The notes under the pieces are model-generated. The model worked only from the letters and a program-made list of their open reading frames with translations. It searched no databases and was not told the DNA's origin. Positions 1-6,311 of a stretch of DNA of 12,800 bases are shown in pieces. The DNA comes from CAYSUS01 sp964434165 (GTDB lineage: Bacteria; Planctomycetota; Planctomycetia; Pirellulales; Thermoguttaceae), in NCBI GenBank assembly GCA_964434165.1, contig CAYSUS010000159.1, positions 1-12,800 on the forward strand, in the 5' to 3' direction. Positions within the stretch are counted from its first letter, which is position 1. Each line of letters opens with the position of its first letter. Position numbers and translations under genes: made by a program.

Positions 1-8
1 CATCTCAA

Positions 9-59
9 CCCCTGCCCCCTGCCCCCTGCCCCTGACCCCTGACCCTGCCCCCTGACCCC
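9..59. repeat. C-rich heptamer microsatellite (CCCCTGM)n
   Basis: Seven CTG triplets recur at spacings of 7, 7, 6, 7, 6 and 7 bases, giving imperfect tandem copies of CCCCTGC or CCCCTGA. The last copy runs directly into the ATG at 60, so the repeat occupies the place where a ribosome binding site would lie. The complementary strand has more than four runs of three to five G separated by two or three bases, which meets the usual G-quadruplex pattern. An in-frame TGA at 33-35 shows that the repeat is not part of the downstream reading frame. The tract may begin before the window. Confidence 0.85.
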
Positions 60-1244
60 ATGCACGCCTTCCTCCGCTCCGACGGCCGCAAGGGCATCCG
101 CAACCTTGTCGTGGTGGCGTATCTCGTCGAGTGCGCCCACCACGTCGCCCGGCAGATCACGCTCGGCTTCCCGGGCCAGGACGTGCACCTCGTCGGCTTC
201 CCCGGCTGTTTTCCCAGCGCCTATGCCGACCGCATCATGCGCCGGCTCGCTACGCACCCCAATGTGGGCGGCGTGCTCTTGGTCTCGCTGGGGTGCGAGA
301 GCTTCGATCGCGTCGGGCTGGCCGAGACCGTGCGCGCCTCGGGCCGGCCGGTCGAGACGCTGGTGATCCAGGAGACGGGCGGCACGCGGAGGACCATTGA
401 GACCGGGACGGCGTGGGTGCGAAACACCCTGGATGCGCTCGCCGACGCGCCGCGCGCGGCGATGGGCGTGGACGAACTGATCGTCGCCACCATCTGCGGC
501 GGATCGGACGCCACCAGCGGGCTGTCGGCCAATCCGGCCGTGGGCCGCGCGTTCGACCTGTTGATCGAGGCCGGGGCCGCCTGCATCTTCGAGGAGACCG
601 GCGAGCTGATCGGCTGCGAGCAGCTCATGGCCCGCCGCGCGGCCACGCCCGAGCTGGGCCGCCACATCGTCGCGGCCGTGGAGAAGGCCGCGCGGTACTA
701 CACGATCTACGGCCATTCGAGCTTCGCCCCGGGCAATGCCGAGGGCGGGCTGACCACGATCGAGGAGAAGTCGCTGGGGGCCTACAGCAAGAGCGGGCGC
801 TCGCCGATCGCGGGCTTCTTGAAGCCGGGCGACGTGCCGCCGGGCGGCGGGCTGTACCTGATGGACGTCGTGCCCGACGGCGAGCCCCGCTGGGGTTTTC
901 CCAACATCGCCGACAACGCGGAGATCGTGGAGATGCTCGCCTGCGGGGCGCACCTCACCCTGTTCACCACGGGGCGCGGGTCGGTGGTCGGGTCGGCCAT
1001 CGCCCCGGTGATCAAGGTCTGCGCCAACCCGGAGACCTATCGCCGCCTGGCCGACGACATGGACGTGGACGCCGGGCGGGTTCTCCAGGGCCGGGCCACG
1101 CTGGATGAGGTGGGGCGCGAGATCCGCGACTTCGTCCTCGCCGTGGCCGGCGGCCGGACGACCGCCAGCGAGCGCCTCGGCCACCAGGAGTTCATCCTCA
1201 CCTACAAGTCGTTCGAGCCCATCGGCCCGAGCTGCCTGGCGTAG
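60..1244 (+). CDS. UxaA family hydrolase (altronate/galactarate dehydratase C-terminal domain)
   Basis: The 394-residue protein matches the large catalytic domain of the altronate/D-galactarate dehydratase family (UxaA/GarD C-terminal domain), iron-dependent enzymes that dehydrate sugar acids in hexuronate catabolism. Family landmarks appear in order: RSDGRKGIRN (6-15), FPGC (47-50), CGGSDATSGLSANPAVG (146-162), EGGLTTIEEKSLGAYSKSG (228-246), FTTGRG (302-307) and PVIKVCANPETY (316-327). It ends in FEPIGPSCLA. The N-terminal SAF domain of the full-length E. coli-type enzyme is absent; in many bacteria that domain is a separate small gene, which could lie just left of the window (inference). 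ATG 60 is the only reasonable start because an in-frame TGA lies at 33-35 and the RSDGR block follows at once. No Shine-Dalgarno sequence precedes it. The exact substrate cannot be read from the sequence. Confidence 0.9.
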   Translation: MHAFLRSDGRKGIRNLVVVAYLVECAHHVARQITLGFPGQDVHLVGFPGCFPSAYADRIMRRLATHPNVGGVLLVSLGCESFDRVGLAETVRASGRPVETLVIQETGGTRRTIETGTAWVRNTLDALADAPRAAMGVDELIVATICGGSDATSGLSANPAVGRAFDLLIEAGAACIFEETGELIGCEQLMARRAATPELGRHIVAAVEKAARYYTIYGHSSFAPGNAEGGLTTIEEKSLGAYSKSGRSPIAGFLKPGDVPPGGGLYLMDVVPDGEPRWGFPNIADNAEIVEMLACGAHLTLFTTGRGSVVGSAIAPVIKVCANPETYRRLADDMDVDAGRVLQGRATLDEVGREIRDFVLAVAGGRTTASERLGHQEFILTYKSFEPIGPSCLA

Positions 1245-1886
1245 GACGAAGCCCCCGCCCCCTCCTGCGCGGGGCGGCCTCCGCGACGCACCCGACCCGC
1301 GTGGATCTTGGCCCAAAAACCGACCCTGGACCGGGCGGGGTCCTTCCACTAGGTTCAAGGTTGCCCAGGTGCGCTCGGGAAACGCCGCATCGCATCGAGG
1401 CAAGACAGGTCGAAAGGGGAGCCTATGGACGCCGTGCGCGGAATCGCCACTGAAGACGGAGGGCAGGCGCTGGCCGACCGTTGGATGGCGCGGAGCGGTC
1501 CCCGCCGCGCGGCCCACCCCGCCGAGAGGCGCTCGATCGCTGCCGGGAGGAGACGCCGAGGGCCGCCGACCTGGAGAAACGCGAAGTTGATGACCAAAAC
1601 GTTCCGCCCGCCCGCGGTGCCCGCCTCGGCGCCCTCGACGCAAGTGGTTTTCAGACAAGACGATAGGCATCTCGCGCCGGACCGGATCGCAACGCGTTCG
1701 CGGCGGGCCGCCGGGCGCGCGCACCCCTACCTCGGTGCTATATTCCGCGGTGGAGACTGCCCCCTGAGGAGGGCCTGGCGCGCATTGGGGCCCTGTCCGG
1801 GAAGGGGCGGCCGAGCCGATCAACGGTCGCGCGGTCTGAGCGAAGCAGCGTGCCGCAGGCCTGGCAGCCGGGCTGACCGACCCTCG
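1245..1886. other. Intergenic region, no convincing gene
   Basis: This stretch of 642 bases lies between two gene ends that face each other (UxaA on +, sppA on -). The open frames crossing it give Arg/Pro-rich translations with no family resemblance, as expected in GC-rich non-coding DNA. A weak hairpin, GGACC(1328-1332)/GGTCC(1339-1343) with a 6-base loop, follows the UxaA gene and could be a terminator, but only two T follow it. An AAAGGGGAG sequence sits just before an ATG at 1425, but it is too close and the protein there is not credible. I see no RNA gene. Confidence 0.5.
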
Positions 1887-3824
1887 CTACTCGATGTGGA
1901 TGCGGAAGGGCATCAGCATCAGGGTCGGCTCGGCGAACAGGCGCCGCAGCGTCGCCGCCTGGCCGATCGCTTCGGCCGCGCCGGGCATGGCCGTGCGCAT
2001 CTCCTCGCCCATGGCCGCGTCGCCGAAGAGCTGCTCGAAGATCGTGCGCGGCTTGGGCAGGACCATCAGCTTGACCTTGTCCTTGGGCTTCAGTCCCGCC
2101 GCCTTCTTCGCCGCGCTGACCGCGTCGGCCAGCGTGCCCACCCCGTCGATCAGGCCGTTGGCCGCGGCCATGCGCCCGGTGTAGATGCGGCCCTGGGCGA
2201 GCTTCTCCAGTTCCCCGCGGGGCATGTCGCGGCCCTGGGCGGCCTTGCCGACGAACTGGCCGTAGATCTCCCTGAGGATCTTCGTCATGGCGGCCCGCTC
2301 CTCGGCCGTCCACGGGTCGTTGCTCGACAGCAGGCCGCTGACCTTGCCGCGGCTGATGACCTCGGTGGAAAGGCCGATCTTGTCGTAGAGGCCGGCCAGC
2401 GCGAGCTTGCCGCTGACCACGCCGATCGAGCCGGTGATCGTGCCGGGCTCGGCGAGGATCGTATCGGCGCCCATGGCGATGTAGTAGCCGCCGCTGCCGG
2501 CCACGTCGCCCATGCTGGCCACGATCGGCTTCTCGATCCGCACGGTCTCGCGCCAGATCAGGTCGCTGGCCACGGCCGACCCGCCGGGGCTGTCGATCCT
2601 GAGCACGATGGCCTTGACGTTCTCGTCCTTGTCGGCCTTCTGGAGGGCCTCGACGAGGGTGGTGGAGCCGAGGACCTCATCGCCGAAGATCGAGCTGGTG
2701 CTCTTGCCCGGCATGATGATCCCCACCGCGTACACGACGGCGATCTTGGCCTCCTTGTCCGTGGGCTCCTTCTCCTTGTCGCCGCCGAACATGAGGTTCA
2801 TCATTTTCACCAGCCCGGTGATCCCGGAGAAGTCGGTGTCGATCTTCTTCTTCCTGTACCTGGTGACCAGGTCGATCTCGTCGGCGTCGAGGTGCTTCTT
2901 CAGCGCCCCCTCCAACTGGTCGGCGTAAAGCACCTGGTCCACCAGCCCGGCCCGCCGCGCGGCATTGGCCATGAACACGCCCTCGTCGATCAGCGTCTTG
3001 ACGCGGTGGTCCTCGGTGCCGCGGTCCTCGGCGATCGTCTCGGCCAAGCCGTCGTAGATGTCGTCCACCACGGCCTCCATGCTCTCGCGCAGCGGAGGGC
3101 TCATCTCCGAGCGCGTGTAGGGCTCCGCGGCGCCCTTGTACTTGCCCATCTGCATCATGTCGGCGTGGATGCCGAGCTTGTCGAAGAGCCCCTTGTAGAA
3201 CGTCATCTCCGCGCGCACGCCCGTCATGATCAGCGAGCCGGAAGGCACCATCACGATCTGGTCGCAGGCCGAGGCGAGCAGGTAATCGCCGGCGTCGGCC
3301 ATGGCGAGCTGCGCGAAGACGGGCTTGCCGGCCTGGCGGCATCGCTTCACGGCCTGGCGGATCTCGTGGATCTTGCCGCGCCCCAGCGACGTCCCCTCGA
3401 TGCGCAGGACCAGGGCATCGACGTCGTCATCCCCGGCAGCCTCGTCGATGCGGCGGATCAGGTCGGCCAGGGACTTCTGCACCTCGCCCAGAAGCGAGTC
3501 GGACGAGGGACCCTCCGAGTAACTCCCGCGAAGCGTGAGCTCGACCACCCTGGCCTTCTTCTCCGCCTCCTTCTTCTCCGCGCTCTTCGACTTCGGGGAG
3601 TTGGGCTTGTCGGCAGCCCCGGCGGGCGCGGCCTTCCTGGCGTCCTTGGTCTTCGCGCCGGCATCCTTCTCCGGCTTGGCGACCTGCTTGGCGGCCGGCT
3701 CGGCGCGTTCCTTGGCGGCGGCCCCGGGCTTGGCGTTCTTGACTTCCTTCTTGGCCTCCTCGGCCAGCGAGGGCATGATGCACACCAGAAGAACAAGTGA
3801 GCCGGCGAGGACTGCGCGTTGCAT
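1887..3824 (-). CDS. sppA: Signal peptide peptidase SppA, 67K-type, with Lys/Ala-rich N-terminal extension
   Basis: This is a membrane-associated serine protease of the SppA family (MEROPS S49), which digests leftover signal peptides and membrane-protein fragments with a Ser/Lys dyad. Numbering is from the chosen start, giving 645 residues. A signal or anchor sequence occupies 1-22 (MQRAVLAGSLVLLVCIMPSLA). A Lys/Ala/Glu-rich low-complexity segment follows at about 22-91. Two tandem S49 domains cover about 92-300 and 360-570. The general-base Lys lies in MGKYKGAAEP (Lys230 by analogy with E. coli Lys209), and the nucleophile is Ser444 in GDVAGSGGYY. A longer frame begins at 3845, but AAGGA lies eight bases before the ATG at 3824 and the signal peptide starts cleanly there. 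The gene appears monocistronic. The 70-residue insert is unusual for the family and may be a periplasmic tether (inference). Confidence 0.93.
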   Translation of the reverse strand: MQRAVLAGSLVLLVCIMPSLAEEAKKEVKNAKPGAAAKERAEPAAKQVAKPEKDAGAKTKDARKAAPAGAADKPNSPKSKSAEKKEAEKKARVVELTLRGSYSEGPSSDSLLGEVQKSLADLIRRIDEAAGDDDVDALVLRIEGTSLGRGKIHEIRQAVKRCRQAGKPVFAQLAMADAGDYLLASACDQIVMVPSGSLIMTGVRAEMTFYKGLFDKLGIHADMMQMGKYKGAAEPYTRSEMSPPLRESMEAVVDDIYDGLAETIAEDRGTEDHRVKTLIDEGVFMANAARRAGLVDQVLYADQLEGALKKHLDADEIDLVTRYRKKKIDTDFSGITGLVKMMNLMFGGDKEKEPTDKEAKIAVVYAVGIIMPGKSTSSIFGDEVLGSTTLVEALQKADKDENVKAIVLRIDSPGGSAVASDLIWRETVRIEKPIVASMGDVAGSGGYYIAMGADTILAEPGTITGSIGVVSGKLALAGLYDKIGLSTEVISRGKVSGLLSSNDPWTAEERAAMTKILREIYGQFVGKAAQGRDMPRGELEKLAQGRIYTGRMAAANGLIDGVGTLADAVSAAKKAAGLKPKDKVKLMVLPKPRTIFEQLFGDAAMGEEMRTAMPGAAEAIGQAATLRRLFAEPTLMLMPFRIHIE

Positions 3825-3832
3825 GATCTGGG

Positions 3833-3837
3833 TCCTT
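3833..3837 (-). promoter_or_regulatory. Ribosome binding site that sets the sppA start
   Basis: On the minus strand this reads AAGGA, eight bases before the ATG at 3824. The upstream in-frame ATG at 3845 is preceded by ACCCTCG, with no Shine-Dalgarno match, and would place seven polar residues before the signal peptide. The shorter start is therefore preferred. Confidence 0.65.
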
Positions 3838-3879
3838 GGGGACATCGAGGGTGAATGGATGAACCGGGAGAGAGGCTTC

Positions 3880-3908
3880 AGTCTAGCTCGATCGGGCGGG
3901 ACCGTCCA
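3880..3908 (-). promoter_or_regulatory. Candidate sigma70-like promoter for sppA
   Basis: On the minus strand, TGGACG (3903-3908) is followed after 17 bases by TAGACT (3880-3885). Each box matches the E. coli consensus at four of six positions, and the spacing is ideal. Transcription would begin about 50 bases before the sppA start. Such matches arise by chance, so this is only a candidate. Confidence 0.25.
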
Positions 3909-4118
3909 CCCGGGGCACCCCGCCCTTCCGCGACGCAGGATAGTTCGATCACGCGACGCGGCTCTTGGAACCCCGCATCCATCGCCGCGAACGGGTCAGG
4001 CCCGGTGCGGCGAGGGCGGGCCGTGCCGGTCGCCACGGGATGGTTCGGATCGGGCCGCGCGCGATGCCGCGCCGCCGAGCGAGCAGACCGCTGGCCGCCC
4101 GTTCTACCCCGCAGCCGT

Positions 4119-4124
4119 GGAGGA
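4119..4124 (+). promoter_or_regulatory. Ribosome binding site that sets the methyltransferase start
   Basis: GGAGGA lies nine bases before GTG 4134, the first in-frame start that precedes recognisable methyltransferase sequence. This strong Shine-Dalgarno sequence argues against the upstream ATG at 3855, which would add 93 residues of low-quality sequence, and against GTG 4143, which would be 18 bases away. Confidence 0.75.
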
Positions 4125-4133
4125 AGAGCCGCC

Positions 4134-4823
4134 GTGGGCGACGTGAACCAGCTTCGATTCGTCGCGCAGCACTTTCGCCGGCTCAGCGGCCCGTACCTGG
4201 AGGTCGGCTCCAGGGACTACGGCAGCACGCAGGACCTTCGCCGGCTGGCCGGCCCGGGCGCGGAGTACCTGGGCGTGGACCTGGAGCCGGGCCCCGGCGT
4301 GGACCTGGTGCTCGATCTGGCCGGGCCGTTCGGGGAGATCGACGCGGCGCTGGCCGGGCGGCGCTTTGGCACGGTCTTCTGCCTGAGCGTGCTGGAGCAC
4401 TGCGCGCAGCCGTTTGCCATGGCCGAGAACCTCACGCGTCTTGTGCAGTTGGGCGGAGCGGTCTGCCTTTCCGTGCCGTTCGCCTGGAAGTTCCACGGCT
4501 TTCCGAGCGACTACTGGCGGTTCACCCAAGAAGGCGTGAAGTGCCTGTTTCCCAGGTTGAAGTTCGATCCGGAGGCATGCGTCTGGGCCACGTCGCGCCC
4601 CAACGACTTCCACCCGATCGACGAAGAGATCGGCAGGATTCACTTCGGCGCGAAGGCCCACCGCCGGAAAGGGCGGCCGGCGCGGGCCCTTTCGGCAGGG
4701 GTTCACAGGGCGCTGGCACGGATCGGCCTGTTCGGCTGGCTTGCCGGGTACCGCTACGTTCTTGCGCCGACGAACCTGATGATGATCGGCACGTCGGCAG
4801 AAGCGGGAAAGGAGCCGGATTGA
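4134..4823 (+). CDS. Class I SAM-dependent methyltransferase
   Basis: The 229-residue protein (GTG start) has the Rossmann-fold methyltransferase pattern. Motif I is YLEVGSRDYG (21-30), the acidic end of beta-2 is YLGVDLEPGPGVD (45-57), motif IV is FCLSVLEHC (82-90), and LGGAVCLSVPF (106-116) matches the later strand. It binds S-adenosylmethionine. The target is not evident. The block HGFPSDYWRFTQEGVKCLF (121-139) is seen in Methyltransf_11-like enzymes found in surface-polysaccharide and glycan loci, so a carbohydrate target is possible (inference). It is cytoplasmic, with no signal peptide. The stop TGA overlaps by one base the ATG of the DUF202 gene, so the two are co-transcribed and probably translationally coupled. 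The start is supported by GGAGGA at 4119-4124. Confidence 0.85.
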   Translation: MGDVNQLRFVAQHFRRLSGPYLEVGSRDYGSTQDLRRLAGPGAEYLGVDLEPGPGVDLVLDLAGPFGEIDAALAGRRFGTVFCLSVLEHCAQPFAMAENLTRLVQLGGAVCLSVPFAWKFHGFPSDYWRFTQEGVKCLFPRLKFDPEACVWATSRPNDFHPIDEEIGRIHFGAKAHRRKGRPARALSAGVHRALARIGLFGWLAGYRYVLAPTNLMMIGTSAEAGKEPD

Positions 4824-5134
4824 TGCAACAGGAGCAGCCTTATCGGGCTTCGACGGACCTCACGCTCCGCGACGAGCTGGCCATCGACCGAACGGTGCTG
4901 GCCAACGAACGGACGCTGCTGGCCTACCTGCGCACGGCGCTGGCATTGGTCATCCTGGGGGCCACGTTCCTCCATTTTCTCCAGGCCGCGATCGCGCACG
5001 TGGCGGGCTGGACCTGCGTCGTGTTGGGCCTGGTCACGGCGGTGCTCGGCGCGGTCCGCTTCCAACGGATGCGCATGAGACTCCTGGCTATCGACAAGAA
5101 ATCCACGAGTCGCGTCGGCCCTCGTGCCGAGTAA
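4823..5134 (+). CDS. DUF202 domain inner-membrane protein
   Basis: This small 103-residue membrane protein carries the DUF202 (YidH-like) signature LANERTLLAYLRTALALVIL (26-45). Two predicted transmembrane helices lie at about 36-54 and 58-80 and are joined by a short loop. The tail after the second helix is basic (MRMRLLAIDKKSTSR). The function of DUF202 proteins is not established. Members are short two- or three-helix inner-membrane proteins, and 103 residues is a normal length. GGAG at 4811-4814, inside the end of the methyltransferase gene, lies eight bases before the ATG. With the TGATG overlap, this points to coupled translation. A functional link to the methyltransferase is only inferred from the arrangement. 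Confidence 0.87.
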   Translation: MQQEQPYRASTDLTLRDELAIDRTVLANERTLLAYLRTALALVILGATFLHFLQAAIAHVAGWTCVVLGLVTAVLGAVRFQRMRMRLLAIDKKSTSRVGPRAE

Positions 5135-5136
5135 TA

Positions 5137-5157
5137 GGCGAACAGATCGTCGTTTTT
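5137..5157 (+). terminator. Weak intrinsic terminator after the DUF202 gene
   Basis: Two bases after the TAA stop, GGCGA pairs with TCGTC (five pairs, one of them G-T) around the loop ACAGA. A G and five T follow. The stem is short for such GC-rich DNA, but position and T-tract fit a Rho-independent terminator. Confidence 0.4.
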
Positions 5158-5198
5158 CCAGGGCGTTAGGGCGCCGCGCTCGGGAGCATTTGGGGGGA

Positions 5199-5229
5199 TT
5201 GACACAAAGGCGGAACCCCGTTCTAAAAT
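5199..5229 (+). promoter_or_regulatory. Sigma70-like promoter upstream of the 72-residue gene
   Basis: A perfect -35 box TTGACA (5199-5204) is followed by TAAAAT (5224-5229), which matches the -10 consensus at five of six positions. The spacer is 19 bases, or 17 if the -10 is read as TCTAAA (5222-5227). It stands out because AT-rich hexamers are scarce in this window. Transcription would start near 5236, about 240 bases before the next credible start codon. Confidence 0.55.
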
Positions 5230-5473
5230 GCCGTGGTACACGTCGGGCGCATCGGGTGGCGTGTACTTGAAATGGACTGCTTTGCGACTCGGTATTCTCA
5301 CCGCTCTCACACGGCGGGCGTGTTTGGTTGCGCGCTCGGACAACGTAAGGAAACGAAGAGGCCAGGCGATAAGGATGTCCCAGCTCGTTCCCCGAGTGGC
5401 CGCGGCCGGTCTCTACTTCGACCCCGCGTCCTTGGTCGCGCGTGAGCACGATACCGGAAGCCGGAGAAACGAA
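5230..5473 (+). other. Long untranslated leader before the 72-residue gene
   Basis: If the promoter at 5199-5229 is used, the transcript has a leader of nearly 240 bases. Open frames here (GTG 5233 or ATG 5272, ending at 5445; ATG 5228 or 5375 in frame with the gene) lack good ribosome binding sites and family-like sequence. I recognise no known riboswitch or leader motif. It may hold a structured RNA, or the gene may start earlier than called. Confidence 0.35.
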
Positions 5474-5692
5474 ATGGACATTCGCCGCGGCGATCGCGTC
5501 ATGGTTAACCTCGCCCCGTTCATAGGCTCCAAGAACCGCTGCCGCGAGTCGATCCCCTGCGAGGTGGTCAACGTGGGCGCAGACCGGTTCGAGGTGGCCA
5601 CGGGCTTCCCGTACCGCCGTTGCGTGCTGTGGGTGGATTCCTGCTGGATGGGAGAGGTGGTGCACCGACCGGAGGAGCTGATTCACGCCTGA
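5474..5692 (+). CDS. Small hypothetical protein, probably a beta-barrel fold
   Basis: The 72-residue protein has no family I can name. It starts MDIRRGDRVMVNLAPFIG and shows alternating hydrophobic stretches, RVMVNL (8-13), CEVVNV (29-34), RFEVAT (38-43) and CVLWVDSCW (50-58). That is a pattern of short beta strands like a small SH3- or KOW-type barrel (inference). Four cysteines (23, 29, 50, 57) are present but are not spaced as a classical zinc knuckle. There is no signal peptide or membrane segment. GGAG lies seven bases before ATG 5474, which favours this start over in-frame ATG 5375 (105 residues) or ATG 5228 (154 residues, overlapping the promoter). It is a single gene with its own promoter and converges on the VOC gene. 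Confidence 0.6.
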   Translation: MDIRRGDRVMVNLAPFIGSKNRCRESIPCEVVNVGADRFEVATGFPYRRCVLWVDSCWMGEVVHRPEELIHA

Positions 5693-5699
5693 GGGGCGC

Positions 5700-5715
5700 G
5701 CAAAGGCGGCTTTGC
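5700..5715. terminator. Candidate bidirectional hairpin between convergent genes
   Basis: GCAAAG(5700-5705) and CTTTGC(5710-5715) form a perfect 6-base inverted repeat around GCGG. It nearly fills the 24 bases between the stop codons of two convergent genes. No T-tract is present beyond the stem itself, so its strength as a terminator is doubtful. Confidence 0.35.
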
Positions 5716-5716
5716 T

Positions 5717-6151
5717 TCACCCGTCGCCGCGGGCGGTCTCCATCGCCCTGGTGATGCGGCGGGCCCAGGGCGTCTCGGCGAAGCCCAGCAGGCTGCCGCC
5801 GGGTGAGATCATGCGGAGCGTCTTCTGACCCCACGGCTCCTCGCGCGGTGCCTGGGCGAGTTGCTTTCCGCCCCGCTCCAGGCCCGCGGCGGTCTCGCGC
5901 ACGTCGTCCACTTCGAATTCGAGCGTGAACCCCAGCGGGACGCGCTCGGCATGCTCGCGGCTGCCCAGCGTGCACTCCGCCGCGTGGGCCCTATTCCATA
6001 TGCCGAAGTGCAGGATCCCCGGCGCGGCGAGCACGGCGTAGTCGGGCCCTTCCTGTTTCACGACCGACATGCCCAGCACGTCACGGTAGAAGGCGGTCGC
6101 CTCGCCGACATCGTCCACGATCTCCGCCACGCCAGCCACGTGTCTGAGCAT
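5717..6151 (-). CDS. VOC (glyoxalase/bleomycin-resistance fold) protein
   Basis: The 144-residue protein has the two beta-alpha-beta-beta-beta modules of the vicinal oxygen chelate superfamily. The first starts VAEIVDDVGEATAFYRDVLGMSV (8-30), with the FYRDVLG helix typical of the family, and continues to ILHFGIW (46-52). The second starts FTLEFEVDDVRETAAGLERGG (75-95) and ends SPGGSLLGFAE (116-126), close to the usual DPxGxxxE ending. His49, Glu78 or Glu80 and Glu126 could bind a metal. Members include glyoxalases, dioxygenases and resistance proteins, and the substrate here cannot be told. It is cytoplasmic. The start is supported by AAGGGG (6161-6166) nine bases upstream. A much longer open frame extends past 6151 on this strand, but it overlaps the PEP-CTERM gene in another frame and is spurious. 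Confidence 0.87.
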   Translation of the reverse strand: MLRHVAGVAEIVDDVGEATAFYRDVLGMSVVKQEGPDYAVLAAPGILHFGIWNRAHAAECTLGSREHAERVPLGFTLEFEVDDVRETAAGLERGGKQLAQAPREEPWGQKTLRMISPGGSLLGFAETPWARRITRAMETARGDG

Positions 6152-6199
6152 CGGTCTTCGCCCCTTGCGTGCGTGAGGTACAGGTCGCGGCTGCGGCGG

Positions 6200-6228
6200 A
6201 TCGTACCGCGCACATCGCGGTGCCGCAA
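6200..6228 (-). promoter_or_regulatory. Candidate promoter with an inverted repeat in its spacer (VOC gene)
   Basis: On the minus strand, TTGCGG (6223-6228) and TACGAT (6200-6205) are 17 bases apart and lie about 50 bases before the VOC start. The spacer and its edge hold a perfect inverted repeat, ACCGCG (6205-6210) and CGCGGT (6216-6221), around five bases. The arrangement suggests a promoter with an operator for a dimeric repressor. The -35 box is weak (three of six). Confidence 0.35.
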
Positions 6229-6311
6229 GGAATGGGCGCGGCCCCAGGGCGCGATCCGCAGGTCGCCGGGATCGGCCGCGATGCCGTCTGACCCGTTCTG
6301 CGCGTCGCAGG

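Larger units (their letters stand above)
3825..4133. other. Divergent intergenic region between sppA and the methyltransferase
   Basis: About 309 bases separate two divergently transcribed genes, so promoters for both should lie here. The methyltransferase frame is open back to an ATG at 3855, but that translation is Arg/Pro-rich and unlike the family, so it is treated as non-coding. A weak minus-strand promoter candidate is listed separately. No plus-strand promoter of convincing quality was seen. Confidence 0.5.

Noticed and set aside
1328..1345. Terminator after the UxaA gene
   Set aside because: There is only a 5-base-pair stem and two T. It lies 84 bases after the stop codon, too weak to list as a feature.
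1425..3800. A 791-codon open frame antisense to sppA
   Set aside because: Its product has no family-like sequence and is rich in His/Leu/Asp/Gly, as expected opposite a GC-rich gene, while the minus strand encodes a complete SppA with both catalytic residues.
3855..4133. N-terminal extension of the methyltransferase from ATG 3855
   Set aside because: The extra 93 residues are Arg/Pro/Gly-rich with no methyltransferase match, and a strong GGAGGA precedes GTG 4134.
5233..5445. Upstream reading frame in the leader of the 72-residue gene (GTG 5233 or ATG 5272)
   Set aside because: There is no ribosome binding site and no family resemblance, and GTG 5233 would lie at or before the predicted transcription start.
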